A stretch of DNA of 64,000 nucleotides. It comes from Streptomyces sulphureus DSM 40104 (GTDB lineage: Bacteria; Actinomycetota; Actinomycetes; Streptomycetales; Streptomycetaceae). The translations under genes were made by a program, and so were the position numbers. The stretch covers positions 62,001-126,000 of the forward strand of contig NZ_KB905813.1 in NCBI RefSeq assembly GCF_000381025.1, written 5' to 3'. Positions 35,745 through 43,586 of the stretch are shown here, in pieces. The notes beneath the pieces were generated by a model. That model searched no databases and was not told the origin of the DNA. It saw only the letters and a program-made list of their open reading frames with translations. Every line of letters begins with the position of its first letter. Positions within the stretch are counted from its first letter, which is position 1.

Positions 35745-37100
35745 CTACACGCCGAGTGCGTCGATCATGTGGTCGTCGAGCCTGGCGGCGAAGTCCTCGC
35801 GCCGCCACGGGCGCAGGTCCCGACGAGCCTGCCGCAGGCGGAGGAAGGCAACTCGCCCTCCGGTCGAAACCGCGGTGTCGACACAGTCGTGCAGAAGTGC
35901 CGCGGCCCCTTGCGGGTCGCCCATACGGATACGCGCGGCTGCCTGGTCGGTCAAAACGATTGCCCGCTGTACGCGCTCGCGAGAGGTGGACAGGGATGCT
36001 GCCGAACGTGCGAAGTAGGCATGGGCCTCGGAAGGATCGCCGGTGTACAGCGCCGTCACACCCTCGGAGCCGCGCAGATGAGCAGCCGAGAAGCCTGTCA
36101 TCGACGACGACGGGTCGTCGTTGCGGCACCTGTCCAGGTCGTACCGGGCCAGCGACAGGGCAGCGTGCGCATGCCTTGCTCCGCCCGCCCGAGCGGCGAG
36201 TTCTGCTTGCAGCGCGTGCGCGCGTGCGCGAACGGTCACGCTCTCTCCCGCCTTCGCGTCACGCACCGCAGCGTCGACAAGGCGCTGCGCGGGGGCGAGA
36301 CCGGGGGCTGAATACAGGGTGACGAGCGCGTGACTCATGTGCACCATCGCCCGCCGCCACGGCGCACCGACGGCACCGGCCGCCGTCGTGGCCGCTGCGT
36401 AGAAGGCGCGGGACGCTCCGTCGTCGCGCGTCTCGAAAGCGCACCGTGCGGCGAGGACGTACGCCTGTGCGGCGACCGAATTGAGGCCGGGGAGGAAGAC
36501 GTCAGGTGGAGACGCGTCCTCGCCCAGCAGGCGACGGCAGGATTCGACGATCGGAGCGAGAAAGAGCTGAAGACGCACGAAGGGGACGGTGCCGACCTGC
36601 TCGTTGACGTCATGGACCGCGCAGTGCAGGGAGTCGATCAGGTCTTCGCTGACGCGCGAGGGGTCGGCGAGCGATGCTGCGAGCGCTGCTCGCGTGGTCG
36701 GTCCCAGCAGTCCGAGCAGTCCTCCGCCGTCGTCTGCCATGGTGCGGGTGAGCAGGATGCGCAGTTCACGGAGGCGTTGTTGGCTTTCACCGAGCTGTGC
36801 GAGAGCGTCGAGCAGCTCGGCGAAGTCAGAACCGGAGCCAAGGGCCACGTCTCCGTCGGCTCCGCGCGAGTACAGATGGGCGAGGAGGAGTTGGTATCGC
36901 TCACCTGGAAGGATCGGCGCAGTGGTGCTCTCCCAGCGTGCAACGGAGCGTTGCACGCTGGCCGGACTGGCGGACGGTGGCTGTCCGAGACGTTGCGCGG
37001 TGGCGGCGAGCGCTCGGGAGAGGTCGCGCAAAGACCAACCGCGCTGCTGCCTGATCCTCTTGAGCGTGTCAGCGCCGACAACTCTGTCGTGCAGACTCAT
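35745..37100 (-). CDS. XRE-family regulator with helical-repeat C-terminus
   Basis: 451 residues. The HTH at about residues 10-70 is unusual: TLKRIRQQRGWSLRDLSRAL is followed by a Pro/Ser/Gln-rich insertion and VQRSVARWESTTAPILPGER before LLAHLY. The remaining 370 residues are helical repeats (TPR-like). Streptomyces carries many such proteins; several sense small signalling molecules. It starts 24 bases after the stop of the SLOG-fold gene and so is probably co-transcribed with it. Confidence 0.78.
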   Translation of the reverse strand: MSLHDRVVGADTLKRIRQQRGWSLRDLSRALAATAQRLGQPPSASPASVQRSVARWESTTAPILPGERYQLLLAHLYSRGADGDVALGSGSDFAELLDALAQLGESQQRLRELRILLTRTMADDGGGLLGLLGPTTRAALAASLADPSRVSEDLIDSLHCAVHDVNEQVGTVPFVRLQLFLAPIVESCRRLLGEDASPPDVFLPGLNSVAAQAYVLAARCAFETRDDGASRAFYAAATTAAGAVGAPWRRAMVHMSHALVTLYSAPGLAPAQRLVDAAVRDAKAGESVTVRARAHALQAELAARAGGARHAHAALSLARYDLDRCRNDDPSSSMTGFSAAHLRGSEGVTALYTGDPSEAHAYFARSAASLSTSRERVQRAIVLTDQAAARIRMGDPQGAAALLHDCVDTAVSTGGRVAFLRLRQARRDLRPWRREDFAARLDDHMIDALGV

Positions 37101-37124
37101 TCCTGCATGGTGCCCGAATTCGAC

Positions 37125-37577
37125 TCATACGGGAACGATCAGACGTGGCTTGCTCTGGTATGCACAGTAGTTGAGGGTTTGCCAAGTGCCCGAATTTCCC
37201 TCCGGCCCTTCGAGCGGGAAGCCGACCACCATGTCCGACCGATCGACCATCCATCGGTTCCGGGCATGGAAGGCCGGAGTTCGCAGCGGGTGGGCACCCA
37301 ATTCCACGACGCCGTCGATCCGTCCGCAGCACCCCGCGATGGCTTGCCGCGCCTCCGCGGGTTGTTCTGCAATCGTTCCCGGGGCGACGATCGTGATCCT
37401 CCCCTCAGACTTCTCGGCCAGCCACAAGAGCGTGAGACTGTCGATGCCCTTGGCCCCGCCGATGTAGAAGTGCGCCCCCGAACGCGCAAAGGGCCCCAGG
37501 TACTTGGCGAAAAGGTCGGTGTACCAGGTGGGTTTTCGATGGCCGGTTCTGCGGGTGCCTGTGACGGTCAACTGCAT
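37125..37577 (-). CDS. SLOG-superfamily protein (DprA/LOG-like Rossmann fold)
   Basis: 150 residues from ATG at 37577; GGAG lies six bases upstream, which favours this start over the ATG nine codons earlier. LTVTGTRR begins the first strand, GGAKGIDSLTL at residues 40-50 is the phosphate-binding glycine motif, and HARNRWMVDRSDMVVGFP near 105-122 is the conserved second motif. SLOG proteins bind nucleotides or nucleotide-derived ligands; some act as ligand sensors or generators in defence systems. Together with the downstream XRE regulator it forms an operon of unknown purpose. Confidence 0.75.
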   Translation of the reverse strand: MQLTVTGTRRTGHRKPTWYTDLFAKYLGPFARSGAHFYIGGAKGIDSLTLLWLAEKSEGRITIVAPGTIAEQPAEARQAIAGCCGRIDGVVELGAHPLRTPAFHARNRWMVDRSDMVVGFPLEGPEGNSGTWQTLNYCAYQSKPRLIVPV

Positions 37578-37588
37578 GATCAACTCCG

Positions 37589-37605
37589 TGTCATACCTTG
37601 TCATA
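37589..37605 (-). promoter_or_regulatory. Direct repeat TGTCATA-CCT-TGTCATA in divergent promoter
   Basis: Two identical 7-base units are spaced 10 bases start to start, exactly one helical turn, between the SLOG gene start (37577) and the divergent gene start (37641). This arrangement is typical of a site for two co-operating HTH monomers or dimers and is likely bound by the XRE regulator of this module. Inference. Confidence 0.5.
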
Positions 37606-37640
37606 TCCCGCGGTAGACGGTTCTGGGATGGGATCGGGAC

Positions 37641-38156
37641 ATGGATACGGATCCCGAACCCTCTCAGGCGCCTGCTCGCCCGGTACCAGGCACGGTCACG
37701 CACGAGGCGTCGCTGCCGATCGACTGGATTGGCTCGGCCAAGGGGAGCGTCAGCGATTCCTTGATGGCGTGGGCGAACGGCCGTCTTGCGGAGCTGCCGG
37801 TCGGCCTCGGCTGGGACGTCATGCGACTGCCGGGTCCGGAGGGCTGGGAGACGGTGCGGCAAGTAAGTGTGCAACAGGCGGCGTTGGGCCCTGTACTGCA
37901 CACTCGGTGCGGCGTCGAGTTCTTCGTGCCGCCACGCTCGGCATCCGCCGGGGATCTGCCCCGAGCCGTGCTCCTCGGCGAGGGCGAGACCGTCGAGGTG
38001 CCGCCCCCGGATGTGGTCGCGCCGCGCACCTTCCGGGCGAGAACGTGGATCGTCCCGCCTCGTTGTCCGGGTGGCCTCACCGAGGCCCGTACCCTGTACG
38101 CCGCGTACGCCGCAGCCGTGGCGAAGGTCCGCGCGGTGCGGGAGCGTCCGCGGTGA
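37641..38156 (+). CDS. Unrecognised protein of the SLOG-XRE module
   Basis: 171 residues. Visible segments are LPIDWIGSAKGSVSDSLMAW, LPVGLGWDVMRLP, GPVLHTRCGVEFFVPP and EARTLYAAYAAAVAKVRAVR. The middle part reminds me of the small alpha/beta domain of bifunctional primase-polymerase proteins, but I cannot see the acidic catalytic residues, so no function is given. It is divergent from the SLOG gene with a 63-base gap holding a direct repeat, and it overlaps the next small gene by four bases (GTGA). Confidence 0.65.
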   Translation: MDTDPEPSQAPARPVPGTVTHEASLPIDWIGSAKGSVSDSLMAWANGRLAELPVGLGWDVMRLPGPEGWETVRQVSVQQAALGPVLHTRCGVEFFVPPRSASAGDLPRAVLLGEGETVEVPPPDVVAPRTFRARTWIVPPRCPGGLTEARTLYAAYAAAVAKVRAVRERPR

Positions 38157-38320
38157 GCACGATGACGCTCCGTGTCTCGTACGACGGCGGGCGCACGTGG
38201 ACGCGTCGGCGCACCGTTCGGCCGCCCCGTAGCCCGGCTCTCACCGCGGTGTGGCCGCCGTGCAGATGCCCGCGCTGCCGGGCCCCGGGGCGCGGCGCAC
38301 GTGAGCCGGACCGCCCGTAA
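38153..38320 (+). CDS. Very small cysteine-motif protein
   Basis: 55 residues starting at GTG that overlaps the stop of the preceding gene (GTGA). The sequence MTLRVSYDGGRTWTRRRTVR followed by a Pro-rich part and WPPCRCPRCRAPG resembles tiny Streptomyces proteins with a C-x-C-x2-C end that are found after XRE-linked genes. The three cysteines may bind zinc or another metal. The coupling to the upstream gene is the main reason to accept so short a frame. Confidence 0.5.
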   Translation: MSTMTLRVSYDGGRTWTRRRTVRPPRSPALTAVWPPCRCPRCRAPGRGAREPDRP

Positions 38321-38325
38321 GAGTC

Positions 38326-38787
38326 TCACCAGTAGTACACGGTCAACGTCTGCGCGATGCAGGCCGGCTTCTCCGCGCCCTCGCGCTCGACGACGACCGT
38401 CGCCGCCACCTGGAGGCCGCCGGCCTTCTCCGTCGCCGCGTCGAGGGTGACGCGGGCGCGCACCCGCGAGCCGACCGGTACCGGGCTGGGGAACCGCACC
38501 TTCTCGGCGCCGTAGTTGACGCCCATCCGCGCGCCGTCGACGCGGAGCGTCTGCGGCACCAGCAGGGGGAGCAGGGAGAGCGTCAGGTAGCCGTGGGCGA
38601 TGGTGGAGCCGAACGGGCCCTGCGCGGCGCGCTCCGGGTCGACGTGAATCCACTGGTGGTCTCCGGTGGCCTCGGCGAAGAGGTCGATGCGCCGCTGGTC
38701 GATCCCGTGCCAGTCGCTGACGCCCAACTCCTCGCCGACCGCCGCTTTCAGCTCCTCGGCCGAGGTGAAGATCCGGGGTTCCGCCAT
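38326..38787 (-). CDS. MaoC-family (R)-enoyl-CoA hydratase
   Basis: 153 residues with GGGAGG eight bases before the ATG. The hot-dog fold and active site are shown by LFAEATGDHQWIHVDPERAA, where Asp and His of GDHQWIH are catalytic, and FGSTIAHGYLTLSLLPLL. It adds water to a 2-enoyl-CoA. A TetR-type operator (38849-38864) identical in its arms to the one before the TetR gene at 35001 lies 62 bases upstream, tying the two together although four unrelated genes now lie between. Confidence 0.92.
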   Translation of the reverse strand: MAEPRIFTSAEELKAAVGEELGVSDWHGIDQRRIDLFAEATGDHQWIHVDPERAAQGPFGSTIAHGYLTLSLLPLLVPQTLRVDGARMGVNYGAEKVRFPSPVPVGSRVRARVTLDAATEKAGGLQVAATVVVEREGAEKPACIAQTLTVYYW

Positions 38788-38848
38788 CGGTACGACCTCC
38801 CACACGCGTGTTGACCGGAGCGCGAGCCAGGCACCTCGGCACCTGGGC

Positions 38849-38864
38849 TAAGCGCCCGCTCAGC
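38849..38864 (-). promoter_or_regulatory. TetR-type operator TAAGCGCCCGCTCAGC before maoC
   Basis: Extended by two bases (GCTAAGCG-CC-CGCTCAGC) it is an 8-base palindrome with one mismatch. The same arms occur before the TetR gene at 34942-34957. The site lies in the promoter region of the MaoC gene. Confidence 0.55.
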
Positions 38865-38916
38865 ATGGTGTGCGCTGCGGGCGGTGTCAACGTCGACGGT
38901 GTACGCCGGGCCGGTC

Positions 38917-39405
38917 TCAGCCCGACGCGACCATCGAACTCCGCGCCGCCCGGGGGGCGTTGAGCACCGACAGCGGGCAGTGCCCCTCCATCGCCGCGAT
39001 GATCCGGCGGAGCGCCTCGGCGAGCCGCACCCCCTGGACCTGCTCGGCGTCCTCCCTGCGGAGCAGGGAGCGGCCGCCCCACGTGCGGCGGTGCCACTCG
39101 TCTAGGGCGGTGGGCTGCCGGATGCCTGCGCGTTTCTCCAGCCGCCTGCGTGCGGCGACTTCGGACTCGTACGCTAGCCAGACGGCACGCGCCTCCTCCA
39201 GCTCCTCCAGCGCCTGCACGAGCAGCACCGGGTCGGGGGTGCGGTCGTCGGGGCAGAAGCCGGCACGGGCGCAGAGATGGTGCCAGGTGGCGCGATGCCC
39301 GTAAGGGGCGAAGCGCTCCAGGCACTTGCGGAGGGCCTGGCGGCGTTGGGACGGCGCCCGGCCGGGGTCGCGGACTTGTTGGGCAAGGGCTCTGAAGCCA
39401 GCCAT
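38917..39405 (-). CDS. Conserved-looking hypothetical protein
   Basis: 162 residues with GGAGG nine bases before the ATG and good codon bias. It is rich in Arg, Glu, Ala and Leu and mostly helical (RQALRKCLERFAPYGHRATW, LLVQALEELEEARAVWLAYE, VAARRRLEKRAGI). Three cysteines and two histidines lie in the first third (KCLERFAPYGHRATWHHLC ... FC), which might bind metal. I recognise no family. It is the first gene upstream of MaoC on the same strand, separated by 129 bases that hold the TetR-type operator. Confidence 0.6.
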   Translation of the reverse strand: MAGFRALAQQVRDPGRAPSQRRQALRKCLERFAPYGHRATWHHLCARAGFCPDDRTPDPVLLVQALEELEEARAVWLAYESEVAARRRLEKRAGIRQPTALDEWHRRTWGGRSLLRREDAEQVQGVRLAEALRRIIAAMEGHCPLSVLNAPRAARSSMVASG

Positions 39406-39715
39406 CTATCCCACCTCCGGGGGAGAGGACCCGACTCGTCGGAGATGTGACGTACCGACGTGCTGTTCGGCTCCCGCTCCGGTGCGTTCTGTGCAGCCCC
39501 CGTGAGTTGGCGGATTACCCGTTATGGAGCCCTGTATTCCCGAAGGGGTGAAATGCTCCCCCGGTGCGGGGAGCATGCGCCGGGCTCATGCGCCGTGTGA
39601 CCGCCCGCACACCGCCGTCCCCGAGGGTTCCTCCGCTCCATACCGACTGGTTAGTCTGCCCGGGCACGGGAGCCGGGGCGGCGCGCCCGCGGCAGGCCAA
39701 CGCGGGAGGAGACCC
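39406..39715. other. Divergent promoter region
   Basis: 310 bases between the hypothetical gene (minus) and the SDR gene (plus), without a credible gene. It contains the operator-like ATACCGACTGGTTAGT at 39640-39655, about 60 bases before the SDR start. Confidence 0.5.
39640..39655 (+). promoter_or_regulatory. Operator-like ATACCGACTGGTTAGT before the SDR gene
   Basis: The core CCGACTGGT is shared with a stronger palindrome at 44653-44668 before the phosphotransferase-acyl-CoA dehydrogenase operon. The right arm here is less symmetric (GTTAGT instead of GTCGGT). The TetR gene at 40591 in the SDR operon is the likely binder. Confidence 0.45.
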
Positions 39716-40495
39716 ATGGAGTTCGCCGGCAGCGCGGTCGTCGTCACCGGTGCGGGAGGCGGGATAGGCGCGGCGCTCGCCCGCCGGTTCGCCGCCGAGG
39801 GCGCGCGGGTCGCCGTCAACGACCTCGATGCGGAGAAGGCCCGCGCCGTCGCAGGAGAGGTCGGCGGCGTCGCCGTCCCCGGGGACGCCGCCGAAGTGGT
39901 CGCGCCTGCACGGGAGATGCTCGGCGGGCGGATCGACACCTTCTGCGCCAACGCGGGCGTCGCGCCGCACGGCGGAGCCGAGGCACTGGACGAGGAGTGG
40001 GAGCGCGCCTGGCGCGTCAACTCCATGGCCCACGTGCGGGCGGCACGCGAGCTGCTGCCCGAGTGGCTGGAGCGCGGCAGCGGGAGGTTCGTCGCCACGG
40101 CCTCGGCGGCCGGGCTGCTGACGATGGTCGGCTCGGCCCCGTACAGCGTCACCAAGCACGCCGCCGTCGCCTTCGCCGAATGGCTCGCCGTCACCTACCG
40201 GCACCGCGGCGTCCGGGTCCACGCCCTCTGCCCCGAGGGGGTGCGCACCGACATGCTGGAGTCGGCGGGTCCCGTAGGACGGATGGTGCTCGCGCCGGGG
40301 GCCGTCGAGCCGGACCAGGTGGCCGACGCCGTCTTCGAGGCGTTCGCCGAGGACCGGTTCCTCGTCCTGCCGAGCCCGCGCACCGCCGAGCACTACGCGG
40401 CCCGCGCCACCTCCACCGACCGCTGGCTCGACGGCATGAACCGGATGCAGCGCAAGGTCGAGGAGCAGCTCTCCGGACCGCCGCCCGCCGGTTAG
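39716..40495 (+). CDS. Short-chain dehydrogenase/reductase
   Basis: 259 residues. The cofactor motif TGAGGGIGAALARR (about 12-25), NAG in CANAGVAPHG, and the catalytic Ser-Tyr-Lys (ATASAAGLLTMV, then YSVTKHA) are all present, so it should be an active NAD(P)-dependent oxidoreductase. EGVRTDML after the last strand is typical of the classical group. It is followed after 95 bases by a TetR gene, then a quinone oxidoreductase in the same direction. Confidence 0.92.
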   Translation: MEFAGSAVVVTGAGGGIGAALARRFAAEGARVAVNDLDAEKARAVAGEVGGVAVPGDAAEVVAPAREMLGGRIDTFCANAGVAPHGGAEALDEEWERAWRVNSMAHVRAARELLPEWLERGSGRFVATASAAGLLTMVGSAPYSVTKHAAVAFAEWLAVTYRHRGVRVHALCPEGVRTDMLESAGPVGRMVLAPGAVEPDQVADAVFEAFAEDRFLVLPSPRTAEHYAARATSTDRWLDGMNRMQRKVEEQLSGPPPAG

Positions 40496-40590
40496 GGGCC
40501 CCGAACGCCGAGAGCGGCGCCGGCCGGTGGGAAGATCCCACGACGGCGATCGCCCCGGGAAGGACACGGGCGCAGGAGACGAGAGAGACG

Positions 40591-41262
40591 GTGACGGCGA
40601 TGGCGAGGGCCGCGACGGCCGAAGCGGGCGGCACCCCGGAGCCCGCGGTAGAAGGGGGCGCGACCGGCGCCGGGACGGAGCGTGCCGCGCGTCCGGTGCC
40701 GCAGCGGTTGCTCGCCGAGGCGACGCGGCTCTTCGCCGAGCGGGGCTTCGACCGCACCTCCGTGCAGGAGATAGTCGAGGCCGCCGGCGTCACCAAGGGC
40801 GCCCTCTACCACTACTTCGGCTCCAAGGACGACCTCCTCCACGAGATCTACGGCCGCCTCCTCCGCCTCCAGCAGGACCGCCTCGACCTCTACGCGGCAG
40901 GCCCCGGCAGCGCGGGGGAGCGGCTGCGTACCGCCGCGGCCGACGTCGTCGTCACCACGCTGGAGAACCTCGACGACGCGATGATCTTCTTCCGCTCGAT
41001 GCATCAGCTCACACACGAGAAGCAGAAGCAGGTGCGCGCGGAGCGGCGCCGCTACCACGAGCGGTTCCGCGCGCTCATCGAGGAGGGGCAGCGCAGCGGT
41101 GAGTTCGCCGCCGACGTGCAGCCCGACCTCGTCGTCGATTACCACTTCGGTGCGGTCCACCACCTCAGTAGCTGGTACCGGCCGCAGGGCCAGCTCGGGC
41201 CGCAGGAGGTCGCCGACCAGCTCGCCGAACTGCTCCTGCGAGCCCTGCGCCCCCGCACCTGA
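40591..41262 (+). CDS. TetR-family regulator
   Basis: 223 residues if GTG at 40591 is used; AGGAG at 40574-40578 and GAGAGAG nearer the start precede it. ATG at 40600 is an alternative. The HTH (QRLLAEATRLFAERGFDRTS, EIVEAAGVTKGALYHYFGSK) covers about 34-82. The C-terminal domain (DAMIFFRSMHQLTHEKQKQV, VVDYHFGAVHHLSSWY) is of the KstR2/FadR-like type that binds acyl-CoA thioesters. It is a candidate regulator of its own operon and of the acyl-CoA dehydrogenase operon at 42361-44609, since both have a CCGACTGGT element. Confidence 0.87.
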   Translation: MTAMARAATAEAGGTPEPAVEGGATGAGTERAARPVPQRLLAEATRLFAERGFDRTSVQEIVEAAGVTKGALYHYFGSKDDLLHEIYGRLLRLQQDRLDLYAAGPGSAGERLRTAAADVVVTTLENLDDAMIFFRSMHQLTHEKQKQVRAERRRYHERFRALIEEGQRSGEFAADVQPDLVVDYHFGAVHHLSSWYRPQGQLGPQEVADQLAELLLRALRPRT

Positions 41263-41330
41263 ACCGCCGCGACCCGCGGCGGTCCCCACGCCGCGCGGCA
41301 CCGTGAAGCACAGACCCCAGGGAGGCACCC

Positions 41331-42323
41331 GTGAAGGCATGGCGCGTCCACACCCCCGGTGAGCCGAGGCAGGCGATGCGGTACGAGGAGATACCCGAAC
41401 CCGAGCCCGGTCCGGGGCAGTTGCTCGTGCGGGTCAGGGCCGCAGACGTCAACTTCCCCGATGCGCTGCTGTGCAGGGGCGAGTACCAGGTGCGGCCCGA
41501 GCCGCCGTTCACGCCGGGGATCGAGCTGTGCGGCGAGGTCGTCGCCAGGGGCGAAGACGTCGAGGATGCGCCGGCCGAGGGCAGCAGGGTGATCGGAACG
41601 CCTGTGCTCCCCGCGGGTGCGTTCGCGGAGTCGGTGCTGATGGACGCCTCCGCCGCGTTCCCCGCACCCGAGGGGCTCGACGACGCGGAGGCGGCGGCGC
41701 TCCACATCTCCTACCAGACCGGCTGGTTCGCGCTCCACCGCAGGGCGCGGCTCCAGAAGGGCGAGACGCTGCTGGTGCACGCCGCCGCAGGCGGGGTCGG
41801 CAGCGCCGCCGTGCAGTTGGGCCGGGCGGCGGGCGCGCGGGTGATCGGCGTCGTGGGCGGCGCCGAGAAGGCGGAAGTCGCCCGCGAGCTCGGCTGCGAC
41901 GTCGTCGTCGACCGGCGCTCCGACGATCTCGCCGCCGCCGTGAAGGAGGCGACGGACGGGCGGGGCGCCGACGTCGTCTTCGACCCCGTGGGCGGCGACG
42001 CCTACACGCGTTCGACGAAGTGCATCGCCTTCGAGGGACGCATCGTCGTCGTCGGCTTCGCCAGCGGTGCCGTGCCCACCCCCGGGCTCAACCACGCGCT
42101 GGTGAAGAACTACACCATCATGGGGCTCCATTGGGGCCTCTACGCGAGGAAGGACCCGGCCTCGATCGGCGAGTGCCACCGGGAGTTGACGCGACTCGCG
42201 GGCGAGGGCGCCGTCCGGCCGCTGGTGAGCCGCCGGGTGCCGATGGACGAGGCCGCCGAGGCGGTGCAGAGCGTCTTCGACGGCGTGACGACGGGCCGTG
42301 TCGTGGTGCTCCCGCAGGGGTGA
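41331..42323 (+). CDS. NADPH:quinone oxidoreductase (zinc-free MDR)
   Basis: 330 residues from GTG with GGAGG five bases upstream. NADPH-binding HAAAGGVGSAAVQLGRAAGA (about 143-162) and the start VRVRAADVNFPDALLCRGEY are typical of quinone oxidoreductase-like MDR proteins; zinc ligands are absent. Homologues reduce quinones or enoyl compounds. It follows the TetR gene after 68 bases and ends 37 bases before the convergent acyl-CoA dehydrogenase. Confidence 0.9.
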   Translation: MKAWRVHTPGEPRQAMRYEEIPEPEPGPGQLLVRVRAADVNFPDALLCRGEYQVRPEPPFTPGIELCGEVVARGEDVEDAPAEGSRVIGTPVLPAGAFAESVLMDASAAFPAPEGLDDAEAAALHISYQTGWFALHRRARLQKGETLLVHAAAGGVGSAAVQLGRAAGARVIGVVGGAEKAEVARELGCDVVVDRRSDDLAAAVKEATDGRGADVVFDPVGGDAYTRSTKCIAFEGRIVVVGFASGAVPTPGLNHALVKNYTIMGLHWGLYARKDPASIGECHRELTRLAGEGAVRPLVSRRVPMDEAAEAVQSVFDGVTTGRVVVLPQG

Positions 42324-42360
42324 GGCGGCGCGGGCGGCGGTACGCCCGCGCCGCGGTGCC

Positions 42361-43581
42361 TCAGCCCGCCGTGTGCCGCTTGAGTTCGCGGCGGGCGAGG
42401 GAGCGCTGGTGCACCTCGTCCGGGCCGTCGGCGAGGCGCAACGTCCGTGCCGTCGCCCAGAGTTCTGCGAGCGGGTAGTCCTGGCTGACGCCGCCGGCGC
42501 CGTGGAGCTGCACCGCCCTGTCGAGGATGTCCACGACGGCGCGCGGCGTCGCGATCTTGATCGACTGGATCTCGGTGTGCGCCCCCCGGTTGCCGACGGT
42601 GTCCATCAACCAGGCGGTCTTGAGGACCAGCAGCCGCAACTGCTCGACCTGCACGCGCGCGTCGGCGATCCACTCGCGCACGACACCCTGCCGCGCCAGC
42701 GGAGCGCCGAAGCCGTTCCGCGTCTGCGCCCTGGTGCACATCAGCTCGATGGCGCGCTCGGCCATGCCGATCAGCCGCATGCAGTGGTGGATGCGGCCGG
42801 GGCCCAACCGGGCCTGGGCCATGGCGAATCCGCCGCCCTCCTCGCCGAGGAGATTGGCGGCCGGCACCCGGGCGCCGTCGAAGACGACCTCGGCGTGGCC
42901 TCCGTGGTAGTGGTCCTCGTAGCCGTAGACGGACATCGCGCGCCGCACCTGCACGCCGGGCGTGTCCCGCGGGACGAGCACCATCGACTGCTGGCGGCGC
43001 ACGTCCCCGGCTTCCGGGCTGGTCTTCCCCATCACGATGAAGACCTTGCAGTCGGGGTTCATCGCCCCGGAGATGTACCACTTGCGGCCCGTGACGACGT
43101 ACTCGCCGCCGTCGCGGACGATCCGCGTCTCGATGTTGGTGGCGTCGGAGGACGCGACGTCGGGCTCCGTCATCGCGAACGCCGAGCGGATCTCGCCGTC
43201 CAACAGCGGGCGCAGCCAGGCGCGTTGCTGCTCGGGAGTGCCGAAGGCGGCGAGCAGCTCCATGTTGCCGGTGTCGGGCGCGGCGCAGTTGAGGGCCGTG
43301 GGCGCCAACTTCGGGCTGCGGCCCGTCAGTTCGGCGAGCGGTGCGTACTGGAGGTTGGTGAGCCCCGCGCCGTGCTCGGCGTCGGGCAGGAAGAGGTTCC
43401 ACAGGCCGAGGCCGCGGGCCCGCGTCTTGAGCTCCTCGACGACGGGAGGAGTCGTCCACGGCGAGTCCTGTGCGGCGCGCTGCTCCTCGGCGACCTGCTC
43501 TGCGGGGAGGACGTCCTTGGTGAGGAAGTCGCCGAGCAGGGCGCGGAGTTCCTCGGTGCGGGCGTCGTAGGCGAAGTCCAT
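42361..43581 (-). CDS. Acyl-CoA dehydrogenase (ACAD10/11-like)
   Basis: 406 residues. The FAD site FAMTEPDVASSDATNIETRI with KWYISGAMNPDCKVFIVMGK, and VQLHGAGGVSQDYPLAELWA with the C-terminal RLADGPDEVHQRSLAR, match the bacterial group related to human ACAD10/ACAD11; Asp/Glu in ADGPDEVH sits where the flavin-proximal base is found. It starts five bases after the stop of the kinase-like gene, giving an operon. In mammals ACAD10/11 carry a fused phosphotransferase domain and break down 4-hydroxy fatty acids, so the pair here is the split equivalent. Confidence 0.92.
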   Translation of the reverse strand: MDFAYDARTEELRALLGDFLTKDVLPAEQVAEEQRAAQDSPWTTPPVVEELKTRARGLGLWNLFLPDAEHGAGLTNLQYAPLAELTGRSPKLAPTALNCAAPDTGNMELLAAFGTPEQQRAWLRPLLDGEIRSAFAMTEPDVASSDATNIETRIVRDGGEYVVTGRKWYISGAMNPDCKVFIVMGKTSPEAGDVRRQQSMVLVPRDTPGVQVRRAMSVYGYEDHYHGGHAEVVFDGARVPAANLLGEEGGGFAMAQARLGPGRIHHCMRLIGMAERAIELMCTRAQTRNGFGAPLARQGVVREWIADARVQVEQLRLLVLKTAWLMDTVGNRGAHTEIQSIKIATPRAVVDILDRAVQLHGAGGVSQDYPLAELWATARTLRLADGPDEVHQRSLARRELKRHTAG

Positions 43582-43586
43582 CGTGG

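Noticed and set aside
36330..37616. 428-codon plus-strand frame over the XRE and SLOG genes
   Set aside because: It is antisense to two genes with clear domains and has no coding signature of its own.
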